A stretch of DNA of 22,579 nt from Glaciecola sp. UBA2563 (lineage in GTDB: Bacteria; Pseudomonadota; Gammaproteobacteria; Enterobacterales; Alteromonadaceae), in assembly GCA_002340325.1 (NCBI GenBank), contig DDLV01000102.1:1-22579 (forward strand). The letters run 5' to 3'. A program made the position numbers and the translations under genes. The notes under the pieces are model-generated. The model searched no databases and was not told where the DNA came from. It saw nothing but the letters and a program-made list of their open reading frames with translations. The number at the start of each line of letters is the position of its first letter. The first letter of the stretch is position 1. Below are positions 8,344-15,364 of the stretch, piece after piece.

Positions 8344-8559
8344 AGCAATCCCGTTGAAAAACTAATACCCTCTGCTTAAACGATATAACGCTTAGCGGAG
8401 GGATGTTTGAATGTAAAAGCGTGCGAGCATAGGGATATGCGAGCCCGAGCGAACATCCGCTTCGCGTCGAGGAGTGTGTACAGCGACTTTTACATTCAAA
8501 TATCCCGCAGCTAAAGAGTATCGCTTAAGCAGACAGCATTAGTTGAAAAACGGGATGCT
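8344..8559. repeat. Large imperfect palindromic element, about 216 bp
   Basis: The 317-bp gap between the convergent cytochrome genes is mostly one long inverted repeat. Paired blocks from outside in are 8348-8355 with 8549-8556, 8362-8366 with 8538-8542, 8371-8379 with 8525-8533, 8381-8385 with 8519-8523, 8392-8396 with 8510-8514, and a 20-bp core 8400-8419 with 8487-8506 (one G-T pair). The apex 8420-8486 contains a smaller hairpin (GCGAA, 7-nt loop, TTCGC, 8449-8465) and is richer in G+C than its surroundings. There is no reading frame of note. It looks like a non-coding dispersed repeat, MITE-like or REP-like, or a structured RNA or bidirectional terminator. Copies elsewhere cannot be seen from here. 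Confidence 0.85.
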
Positions 8560-8596
8560 GACTAAATGAATACTAGAAGCTATATGTCGACGTTGT

Positions 8597-9079
8597 TTAC
8601 TCTTCCTTGTAGTCGTCGTGACACGCTTTACAGGTTCCACCTAACTTGCCAATCGCGCTTCGATAACTGCCCTCGTCTTCTTCAAGTGCAACTTCCTGAA
8701 GCGCTGTTGCAGCATTTACCATATCCGTAGCTTTCGATGAAAAGTCTTCAAAATTTGCCCAGATTTCAGATTTTGCTTTTGTACTTACGTCAAAACTTGA
8801 AGTGTCCTTCACGAAATAGTCTTCCATCATTAATCCCAGCTGCTCTATACGCATAGCGTTGACATTCATTACCCCGGCGTCATACGGAATATTACCTTTC
8901 GCCATAGCGCCTAGTGGCCCCATATTTGATCTTACTAGCTGCAAAAGAGACTTTCTGAATTTCACAACATTTTCCGCTTGTTTTTCGGATTTAACGCCGT
9001 GGTTATGAGCGCTCAATTTCTGCGCACTCACTGCAGTTAACAAAACAATAATCACTATACTAGACAATACTTTTATCAT
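8597..9079 (-). CDS. Periplasmic c'-type cytochrome (class II)
   Basis: The protein has 160 residues. A signal peptide (MIKVLSSIVIIVLLTAVSA, probable cleavage near residue 19) is followed by a helical domain and a single heme site, CKACH, close to the C-terminus (150-154). That placement is diagnostic of the cytochrome c'/c556 family. The ATG at 9079 was chosen because AGAAGGAA stands upstream at good spacing and the signal peptide begins there; a TTG at 9109 has no ribosome site and would add charged residues before the signal. It faces the cytochrome b gene across the palindromic element. Such b/c' pairs occur in other proteobacteria, so electron transfer between the two is a reasonable inference. 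Confidence 0.9.
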   Translation of the reverse strand: MIKVLSSIVIIVLLTAVSAQKLSAHNHGVKSEKQAENVVKFRKSLLQLVRSNMGPLGAMAKGNIPYDAGVMNVNAMRIEQLGLMMEDYFVKDTSSFDVSTKAKSEIWANFEDFSSKATDMVNAATALQEVALEEDEGSYRSAIGKLGGTCKACHDDYKEE

Positions 9080-9202
9080 GACGATAAGTTCCTTCTGATG
9101 TTTTTTCAAGATTGTAATGGTTCAATAAATTAATCAGATGATTGGCGGCTCAGCACACCATAACCGATTAATGCACAACGTTTATTAGACTCTAGTTAAG
9201 CA

Positions 9203-9238
9203 TAGAAAACATGCCAGTTAGAAGACAAAGTTTTTCTA
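9203..9238 (-). terminator. Possible terminator of the pqi operon
   Basis: On the minus strand TAGAAAAAC, which contains the pqiC stop codon, can pair with GTTTTCTA about 19 nt later with one bulge. The stem is A/T-rich and weak, and the following bases are not a T run. It is offered as the only candidate between pqiC and the cytochrome c gene. Confidence 0.25.
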
Positions 9239-9808
9239 TACTTTGCCCTTGACAATTAATTTCGAGAGTTTGTTAACGCATTCCCGCATTGCACTAACTG
9301 CGCCTTTGTAGTTCGGTGTCATGATTGGAGCAGTTACCGCAAAGCTCTGTCGTTGAAGATGCGTTTTTCCGGCGATGTTACTGACATCTGAATTCACCTC
9401 AAAATATCCATTTAAAAATACAGTGCCATTTTCATTGGGATAGAAGCTTAAAATAAATATCGAGATTTCAATGCAGTTTTTACAGGATTTTACAAAGTTA
9501 GTCTGATTAGTTTCACTATTTAAATCTGCCAACAGTACATGCTGAATATTCTCTCTAACATCATTTGCCCACTTGTGGTAGTTGGCGTAGTACAACTGAT
9601 GATTGTCTTCTAGCATCACTAGATTCGGTTGCAAGAGATAAGAAGGAAGGCCTGCGATTTTTATCATTGCTTCCTGAGAATCTTGTTCCCACTCATACAC
9701 TAACGGCTTCTCTTCCAATACATAATAAAACGTTTGAGGAGGTGGTTCGGAAGATACACAAGCTTGCAATACCAATAATAGCAATAGAAAAAATAATCGA
9801 TGTATCAT
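9236..9808 (-). CDS. pqiC: PqiC-type outer-membrane lipoprotein
   Basis: This is a 190-residue lipoprotein of the ABC-transport auxiliary lipoprotein family (DUF330/PqiC). The N-terminus is a lipoprotein signal with lipobox LQAC and lipidated Cys17, and without an Asp at +2, in keeping with outer-membrane sorting. The FYYVLEEKP stretch near residue 27 is the usual family opening. In E. coli PqiC is an outer-membrane partner of the PqiB tunnel. The ATG overlaps the pqiB stop by 4 nt, so the two are translationally coupled. It is the last gene of the operon. Confidence 0.9.
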   Translation of the reverse strand: MIHRLFFLLLLLVLQACVSSEPPPQTFYYVLEEKPLVYEWEQDSQEAMIKIAGLPSYLLQPNLVMLEDNHQLYYANYHKWANDVRENIQHVLLADLNSETNQTNFVKSCKNCIEISIFILSFYPNENGTVFLNGYFEVNSDVSNIAGKTHLQRQSFAVTAPIMTPNYKGAVSAMRECVNKLSKLIVKGKV

Positions 9809-11436
9809 TGTTTAGCCTTCGGCGTTTTGTCTTCAGGCAATGCCTGTCCAAATACCAAGGCATTTGGTTTTTGTTTTATATCACTTAGTACGGGTTGTAA
9901 TACCATCAATGTGCGTTGTAGCTCATCTAAATTCTTAAGGAGTCTATCGTGCACCTCCGATTCTGGCTGGATAGTTTGAAGGGTTGATTGAGCTTCATCC
10001 AACGTACGTTCAATACTTGTCATTAATCCTTTAATTGATGCCAGTGTATCTGTTGCGGTTTCTATTGCGGTATTTGCTGAGTTTACTGCGGTATTCGTGT
10101 TTTCAATAATGTCTTCTAATGGCAGTGAATTTAGCTTTGAGAGCAGCGCATTCGTCTTATTCAAAATACTATCAACACCATCATCTGCGAACGGGATGAC
10201 AGGATAGTTGCCAAATGTCTCTACGGTTTGTCTTTCAATATCGCTGTTATCGAGACTCACTTTTAACGATCCTGTTATAAAATTGGCCATTTCTATCCTA
10301 GCTTCCAATCCGCCTCGGATCCATACATTAAACTGATTCGAAAACCATTCAAGATCGTAGGCTGGATTTTGCGTCAATCGAGCTGGCTCAATGTTAATGA
10401 TGACCGGTATTCTGTTTTCTTCAGGGTCGATTTCAAAGGTTTCATAAAAACCGAGGTAGGGCTTTTCAACACGACCTATTCTGATACCACGGTATTCAAC
10501 CGGCGCACCTGCCACCAACCCCCCAACACTGTTTTTCACCAGTATTGCATAGGTGAGGCTTTCATACTGCCGAGCTTCGTAGGTAGCGACTTCTGTGGGA
10601 TAAAGCACAAAACTCTGTGGACTAAGAACACGCTCACCAGCGGAGAGATCATTAGGCACATCAAAGGAAACGCCACCTGCAACAAGTGACTCTATTGACG
10701 CCATATCGACTTGAATACCGTCAACGGTTGTAGAAACCGTGACGCCACTTGCATTCCAAAAGTAAGTGTTCGTTGTAATCAATTCATCATAGGGTGCTCG
10801 TATAAAAATACCGTATTGAATGTTTCTCTCATATACGCCAAAGTCTATTGATTCAACTACGCCGACTTCCAAACCTCGATATAAAACCGGGTTACCAATA
10901 CTCAGCGTTTTGCCCCCTTCACTTACCAATGTAAGTTTTAAACCCGCTTCTTTCGGCGACGCGATTGGAGGCGCGTTCAACCCTACAAATGCATCTGTCA
11001 ACGTGTCTTCTTCGCCAGGTTGCATAGTGATATAGGCACCAGATAATAATGTACCTACCCCACTTATACCGCCAGCCCCTATGCGCGGTCTTACGACCCA
11101 AAACTGACTATCAATCTTGAGAAAGCGGCGCATATCAGAATCAATCCTAATAAAACATCGAATTGATTCACCATCGTCAGCAAATCTTATTTGCTCTACG
11201 CGTCCTATTTGAACATTCCGGTATTTTACAAGCGTTTGTTTTTCTTCAATGCCCTCAGCATCCTCAAACTCAATGACGATTTCGATGCCTCGATTAGACC
11301 ATGCATCGTAGAATAATACACCACCAATAATCGCGGCGATGATGGGCAATAACCAGGCCCATGAAATCCCTCTTTTCGATTTCACTATCGCTGGTGATGC
11401 TGAAGGTGACGCATTAGATGGTGAAGAATTATTCAT
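9805..11436 (-). CDS. pqiB: PqiB-type MCE-domain intermembrane transport protein
   Basis: The protein has 543 residues (E. coli PqiB 546). A short Ser/Pro-rich cytoplasmic N-terminus is followed by one membrane anchor (about 26-44, ISWAWLLPIIAAIIGGVLF) and then three MCE domains: about 50-145 with KYRNVQIGRVEQIRF, about 165-260 with LYRGLEVGVVESIDF, and about 290-400 with EYRGIRIGRVEKPYL. The C-terminal part (about 430-520) is helical and coiled-coil-like. In E. coli PqiB stacks as hexamers that form a hollow tube across the periplasm for lipid movement between membranes. It sits 14 nt after the second pqiA gene. No strong ribosome site precedes the ATG. Confidence 0.96.
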   Translation of the reverse strand: MNNSSPSNASPSASPAIVKSKRGISWAWLLPIIAAIIGGVLFYDAWSNRGIEIVIEFEDAEGIEEKQTLVKYRNVQIGRVEQIRFADDGESIRCFIRIDSDMRRFLKIDSQFWVVRPRIGAGGISGVGTLLSGAYITMQPGEEDTLTDAFVGLNAPPIASPKEAGLKLTLVSEGGKTLSIGNPVLYRGLEVGVVESIDFGVYERNIQYGIFIRAPYDELITTNTYFWNASGVTVSTTVDGIQVDMASIESLVAGGVSFDVPNDLSAGERVLSPQSFVLYPTEVATYEARQYESLTYAILVKNSVGGLVAGAPVEYRGIRIGRVEKPYLGFYETFEIDPEENRIPVIINIEPARLTQNPAYDLEWFSNQFNVWIRGGLEARIEMANFITGSLKVSLDNSDIERQTVETFGNYPVIPFADDGVDSILNKTNALLSKLNSLPLEDIIENTNTAVNSANTAIETATDTLASIKGLMTSIERTLDEAQSTLQTIQPESEVHDRLLKNLDELQRTLMVLQPVLSDIKQKPNALVFGQALPEDKTPKAKQ

Positions 11437-11450
11437 ACTTTTTATTGTCG

Positions 11451-12083
11451 TTAATCCAGCATTTTATCTTGCTGTTTATCCCAGATAAGTCTTATATCAA
11501 AGGTATGCGCCGCAAACATCGTGAGTATCACAACGATGGCAAACGCTCTTGCTGCGACGCCTGGCTCAATGACCATAATGTTAGAAATATGTACTAGCGC
11601 AACTAAAATTGCCACCACAAATACATCAATCATCGACCATTTGCCAATAAATTCAGTTACTTTGTAGAGCAAAGTTAATTCGCGCCCTGAAATCCGTGTG
11701 TGCGTTTTTGTATAGATACACAGGACGAAAATAGCACATATTTTTGATAAGGGTATTAGGATACTAGCAACGAATATTACACCCGCAACAAAATATGACC
11801 CTTCTTCAATGAACAACATGATGCCTTGAACGATGGTGCTCGGCTCTGTATACCCAAGTGTTGTGTTTACCATGATTGGATAGACGTTGGCAGGAATATA
11901 AAAAATCAAGGCGCTCAATAATAGCGCTACTGTCGTTTGTATTGAGTATTTTTTGCGGTAGCTGATACTATTACCACAGCGTTGACAGGTCGTATGCTCT
12001 TCAGGATTAAGGTGCATGCAGATGCTACAAGCCTTTAAACCGGCAGCCGCAGCAGTTTGACTTGGGTATCGTTTAGCTGTCAC
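11451..12083 (-). CDS. pqiA: PqiA-like membrane protein, second half
   Basis: This 210-residue protein corresponds to the C-terminal half of E. coli PqiA (417 residues). It has a zinc-ribbon-like pair of CxxC motifs (C19/C22 and C33/C36) followed by four membrane segments. IPANVYPIM near residue 63 and FIGKWSMIDVFVVAILVALV are typical of the PqiA domain. The start is GTG at 12083, overlapping the stop of the upstream pqiA half by 11 nt, with GAGGAAA about ten bases before it. PqiA is the inner-membrane component of the Pqi lipid-transport system. The frame is open and the start well placed, so this looks like a true separate gene rather than a sequencing frameshift, though raw reads would be needed to exclude an error. 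Confidence 0.93.
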   Translation of the reverse strand: MTAKRYPSQTAAAAGLKACSICMHLNPEEHTTCQRCGNSISYRKKYSIQTTVALLLSALIFYIPANVYPIMVNTTLGYTEPSTIVQGIMLFIEEGSYFVAGVIFVASILIPLSKICAIFVLCIYTKTHTRISGRELTLLYKVTEFIGKWSMIDVFVVAILVALVHISNIMVIEPGVAARAFAIVVILTMFAAHTFDIRLIWDKQQDKMLD

Positions 12084-12687
12084 GTAGCTTTATTTCCTCT
12101 ACCCATGTCCATAACTGGTAGCAGTTAGCAATCTGTGTTGTGATCACAAACATAATGGCAAACGCCATATACGCCCAAAAACTAGTGCCTAAAATAATAT
12201 CTGCAAGCTCAATCACTTTGATCAGCGCTACTAATACACCGACAATAAATACATCCGCCATTGCCCATGGCGTCATGTAACTCAATGCTTTGGCACACCT
12301 AACTGCAACGCGGTATGAAAATACTCGCTTTCGAGCCATCAACAAAACCGTTAACAGCGATAAATACAAAACGGGCACCACGATAATAAACATCAGTACG
12401 AGAATTGCTAAAAACCAAAATCCTTGAAGATACAAATCTAGTGATGCTTCAGATAAGGAAATTGTGCGCGTTTGGCCGCTTGCATCGAGCGTTAAAAATG
12501 GAAACCATATGGCTATCAACAATAAGATAAGCGCACTGATGCTATAGGCGAGACTTTGTTGCGTACCAAAGCGGTGTTGTTCAAATAGGAAACTATGACA
12601 CCGAGGACAATACACTTGCTGCTTTGGTTGAACACGCTTAGGCAGTTCTATCAAATTGTCGCAATGTCGACATGCGATTCTTTCCAT
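12073..12687 (-). CDS. pqiA: PqiA-like membrane protein, first half
   Basis: This 204-residue protein corresponds to the N-terminal half of E. coli PqiA. It opens with two CxxC pairs (C6/C9 in ACRHC and C27/C30 in YCPRC), then four membrane segments, with YMTPWAMADVFIVGVLVALIKV as the conserved block. It is the first gene of the pqiA1-pqiA2-pqiB-pqiC operon. A GGAAT shortly before the ATG is a modest ribosome site. In E. coli the pqi genes respond to paraquat through SoxRS; I see no clear SoxS site here, only a repeated 9-mer upstream. Confidence 0.93.
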   Translation of the reverse strand: MERIACRHCDNLIELPKRVQPKQQVYCPRCHSFLFEQHRFGTQQSLAYSISALILLLIAIWFPFLTLDASGQTRTISLSEASLDLYLQGFWFLAILVLMFIIVVPVLYLSLLTVLLMARKRVFSYRVAVRCAKALSYMTPWAMADVFIVGVLVALIKVIELADIILGTSFWAYMAFAIMFVITTQIANCYQLWTWVEEIKLRDS

Positions 12688-12706
12688 TTTATTCCGTGTT
12701 ACTTAA

Positions 12707-12729
12707 GAGATTAACGTCTTGAGATTAAC
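12707..12729 (-). repeat. Tandem 9-mer upstream of pqiA
   Basis: On the minus strand GTTAATCTC occurs twice (12721-12729 and 12707-12715) with 5 bp between copies, a period of 14 bp, starting 20 bp before the pqiA1 ATG. Such spaced direct repeats in a divergent promoter region can be activator or repressor sites. No regulator can be named. Confidence 0.35.
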
Positions 12730-12891
12730 CAGCTTAATTTAATTTCGTGATCGTTGGTTGAGATAATCATCATCTAAGAATAGCACTTGATAGTAAAAAA
12801 GTAGCTTGTCAACATTACCACCAATAGCGAATTTTTCGATATATACAAATTTGATAGCATCTTTGGTTTGGGAGTTAAAGCGGTAGTTTAA

Positions 12892-13950
12892 TTGGAACAA
12901 AATAAAATACGCTGGGGCATCATAGGAAGTGACCGAAATGCCGATGCGTTTATTGCTGCAGCATCGCTGGTTGATTGTTGTTATGTGAATGCCAGCGTGA
13001 GATCTCGAAATTCTCACGCTTATAAGTTATACGATGAAACGTATTTCCCTCATATTTATGATTCCGACTTAATGCTGTGTAATTCAGATACTGTAGATGC
13101 GGTATATTTTTCTTCCCCGCATAATTTCAATTACAAATTAGCGTTGAATTGCTTAATGAATCGCAAGCATGTGTTATGTGCGAATCCCATTGAGCTAAGT
13201 ACAAATGAGGGTCAGAAACTGCTGAGCGTTGCACGCGCTAACAAGGTAATATTTATTGAGTCACCTTGGCATAGATTCTTACCTGCATTGAATACCGTCA
13301 GAACGCTACTTGAACAAAACATCATCGGTGAGATTATCTCTCTGTCAGCGCATTTTGGCTTTTTATACGATATTCAGTCATATCATCAAACACAATACCG
13401 ACACCCGAATCTCAACCAAAATGATCTCTCATTAATTGCTCACTCGCATTACCCGCTATTTTTGGCTGATATGCTCTTTGAAGAAATGCCTTTGAGTATT
13501 TGCAGTCAATTTCACACGAATGCATTGGGTATAGATGACTACGCGAGTTTTCAGCTGGAATTCTCAAATGGAAGAAGCGCGAATTTATTTGCAAGTTTCC
13601 AACAAAACGCGGGCAGTCTTGCTGCTATTTATGGTACACAAGGCAAAATAACCATCCCCCAATTTCTCACTGCGAAGTCCATTCTAGTTTATGACGAATA
13701 TGGCAATTCAAAGATGCAAACAATAAACAGTGGACGACTTGATAAACTCTCTGCGCATATTGCAGATGTCTGCCAAATCATTTTAAGTCAACATGTCATT
13801 GCAAATATCAATACGCCTAGTCTTAACAAAAGAGTTATTCGAATGATTGACAAAATCAAAGAGCAACGAGGCAATATGACAAATGGCGTTAAACCAACGC
13901 GGACTGATAAGAAATTATTACCGCTATTTAGGAAAATAAATAATCAATAA
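12892..13950 (+). CDS. Gfo/Idh/MocA-family oxidoreductase-like protein, dihydrodiol dehydrogenase type, probably degenerate
   Basis: The 352-residue protein follows the Gfo/Idh/MocA fold: an N-terminal Rossmann domain (KIRWGIIGSD) and then the C-terminal alpha/beta domain. PWHRFLPALNTVRTLL and NIIGEI (126-147) resemble the dimeric dihydrodiol dehydrogenase subgroup. Key sites differ from the family. The glycine motif reads GSDRNA instead of GxGxxG/A (residues 12-17), and the EKP motif carrying the catalytic lysine reads ANP (97-99). Where relatives have a D-x-G-x-Y block it reads AHSHY (183-187), keeping only the tyrosine. It may be a non-catalytic or repurposed relative. The start is TTG with no good ribosome site, but the Rossmann strand begins right after it. 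It is divergent from the pqi operon and stands alone. Confidence 0.82.
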   Translation: MEQNKIRWGIIGSDRNADAFIAAASLVDCCYVNASVRSRNSHAYKLYDETYFPHIYDSDLMLCNSDTVDAVYFSSPHNFNYKLALNCLMNRKHVLCANPIELSTNEGQKLLSVARANKVIFIESPWHRFLPALNTVRTLLEQNIIGEIISLSAHFGFLYDIQSYHQTQYRHPNLNQNDLSLIAHSHYPLFLADMLFEEMPLSICSQFHTNALGIDDYASFQLEFSNGRSANLFASFQQNAGSLAAIYGTQGKITIPQFLTAKSILVYDEYGNSKMQTINSGRLDKLSAHIADVCQIILSQHVIANINTPSLNKRVIRMIDKIKEQRGNMTNGVKPTRTDKKLLPLFRKINNQ

Positions 13951-14002
13951 ACGCCGATGACATTGAGAAATGTCAGTTTATTAAGCGTGTTGTTGACACA
14001 AA

Positions 14003-14028
14003 AAAAACAGGCGACTTGGCCTGTTTTT
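14003..14028. terminator. Bidirectional terminator between the oxidoreductase gene and dnaJ
   Basis: AAAAACAGGC and GCCTGTTTTT form a perfect 10-bp stem with a 6-nt loop, with A runs on one side and T runs on the other on both strands. It lies between two convergent genes and would end both transcripts. A smaller hairpin (TGACATT, GAGA, AATGTCA, 13958-13975) follows the oxidoreductase stop. Confidence 0.9.
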
Positions 14029-14057
14029 ATGACATGGTGTTACAACGCTGTCATCCG

Positions 14058-15185
14058 TTAATTTGTTAAATCATCAAAGAACTTTTTAACCCCATCAAAA
14101 AATCCTTTTTCCTTAGGTCGATGTTTGGCTGCTGAACTGCTAATAGATGAATCAAACTCCCTCAGCAATTCTTTTTGTTTGGATGATAGGTTAATTGGCG
14201 TTTCAACGACGACTTTACAAAGCAAATCACCTACAGCGCCAGAGCGCACCGATTTTACGCCTTTACTACGAAGTCTAAACATTTTACCCGTTTGCGTTTC
14301 AGGCGTAATCTTGAGCTTAACCTTGCCATCTAAGGTAGGCACCTCAAGCTCGCCACCTAACGCTGCTGACGTAAAGCTCAATGGGACTTCACAGTAGAGA
14401 TTATTACCGTCACGAGTGAAAATATCATGTTCACGGACATTCACTTGAACATAAAGATCCCCTGCTGGAGCGCCCTGTTCACCGGCTTCACCTTCACCCG
14501 TCAGCCTTATTCTATCGCCAGTATCAACGCCTGCGGGTACTTTAACCGATAGTGTTTTGGTTTTTTCAACGCGACCTTGACCACGACATGCCGTACATGG
14601 GTCAGAGATAATTTTGCCGGTTCCAGAACACGTCGGGCAGGTTTGTTGCACGGCAAAGAAACCTTGTCGCATTTGTACTTGACCTGAGCCTTTACAAGTT
14701 GGACAGACTTTTGGCTGAGTTCCCGGCTTTGCGCCGGAACCATGACAAACTTCGCATTCTACAAGTGTAGGAACCCTGATTTCTACTTCCTTGCCTCTTA
14801 CAGCTTCTTCAAGTGTCATTTCAAGGTTGTATCGAAGGTCTGCCCCTTGTCTCGCTCTGCTTTGACGACCGCGTCCGCCACCAAAGATGTCACCGAAAAC
14901 ATCGCCAAAAATATCACCAAAGTCAGCATTACCGCCAAATCCAGCGCCACCCCTATTTGGATCTACACCAGCGTGCCCATATTGATCATAGGCGGCACGC
15001 TTGTTATCGTCAGTAAGAATCTCATAGGCTTCTTGGATTTCTTTAAACTTCTCTTCCATGGCCTTATCCCCCTGCGTTCTATCAGGGTGATACTTCATCG
15101 CCAGTTTTTTATACGCCTTTTTTATGTCACGTTCACTGGCTGATTTACTGACGCCTAAAACGTCGTAATAATCTCTCTTCGACAT
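14058..15185 (-). CDS. dnaJ: Co-chaperone DnaJ
   Basis: DnaJ delivers unfolded proteins to DnaK and stimulates its ATPase. The length of 375 residues is normal (E. coli 376). The J domain (1-70) has HPD at 33-35. A Gly/Phe-rich linker follows (GGNADFGDIFGDVFGDIFGG). Then come four zinc-binding CxxCxGxG repeats (CEVCHGSG, CPTCKGSG, CPTCSGTG, CTACRGQG) and the substrate-binding C-terminal domains. AGAAGG stands five bases before the ATG. dnaJ lies 179 nt after dnaK with a hairpin but no obvious promoter between, so it is probably read from the dnaK transcript. The bidirectional terminator follows. Confidence 0.99.
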   Translation of the reverse strand: MSKRDYYDVLGVSKSASERDIKKAYKKLAMKYHPDRTQGDKAMEEKFKEIQEAYEILTDDNKRAAYDQYGHAGVDPNRGGAGFGGNADFGDIFGDVFGDIFGGGRGRQSRARQGADLRYNLEMTLEEAVRGKEVEIRVPTLVECEVCHGSGAKPGTQPKVCPTCKGSGQVQMRQGFFAVQQTCPTCSGTGKIISDPCTACRGQGRVEKTKTLSVKVPAGVDTGDRIRLTGEGEAGEQGAPAGDLYVQVNVREHDIFTRDGNNLYCEVPLSFTSAALGGELEVPTLDGKVKLKITPETQTGKMFRLRSKGVKSVRSGAVGDLLCKVVVETPINLSSKQKELLREFDSSISSSAAKHRPKEKGFFDGVKKFFDDLTN

Positions 15186-15276
15186 ACGTGCCTTCTCATG
15201 AATTTTTCGTTATTGAATACCAGGCGCTTACCTAGAACTTTCCCTTGATGCTCTGTCTTATTGGACATATAACACG

Positions 15277-15306
15277 ACAGGCGCAGACTCATAAAGTCGC
15301 GCCTGT
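15277..15306 (-). other. Hairpin in the dnaK-dnaJ intergenic region
   Basis: ACAGGCGC pairs with GCGCCTGT, continues after a one-base bulge with GACT/AGTC, and closes on a 5-nt loop. The stem is strong but not followed by a T run on the minus strand, so it is more likely a partial terminator, processing site or 3' stabiliser of dnaK mRNA than a full stop. It could make DnaK more abundant than DnaJ. Confidence 0.55.
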
Positions 15307-15364
15307 TAGTAAAGAAAGCAGGATGTTTTGTCAGTGCGTTATCGCACCGACATTATCGTCAAAC

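Noticed and set aside
8344..8559. Insertion sequence or CRISPR array
   Set aside because: The element has no transposase, no clear target-site duplication and no regularly spaced direct repeats; it is a single long inverted repeat.
9080..9109. Longer start (TTG at 9109) for the cytochrome c gene
   Set aside because: It would place charged residues before the signal peptide, and the good Shine-Dalgarno sequence lies within this stretch, serving the ATG at 9079.
9565..9888. 107-residue plus-strand frame
   Set aside because: It is antisense across pqiC and the end of pqiB, both supported by family motifs.
12073..12083. Frameshift breaking pqiA
   Set aside because: Each half has a proper start, its own zinc-ribbon cysteines and a normal stop, and the downstream half has a ribosome site, so a true split gene is more likely.
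12739..13017. 92-residue minus-strand frame in the pqi/oxidoreductase gap
   Set aside because: It overlaps the clear Rossmann start of the oxidoreductase, shows no known motif and has no convincing start.
14742..15143. 133-residue open frame on the plus strand
   Set aside because: It is a shadow of the dnaJ J-domain and Gly/Phe region on the opposite strand.
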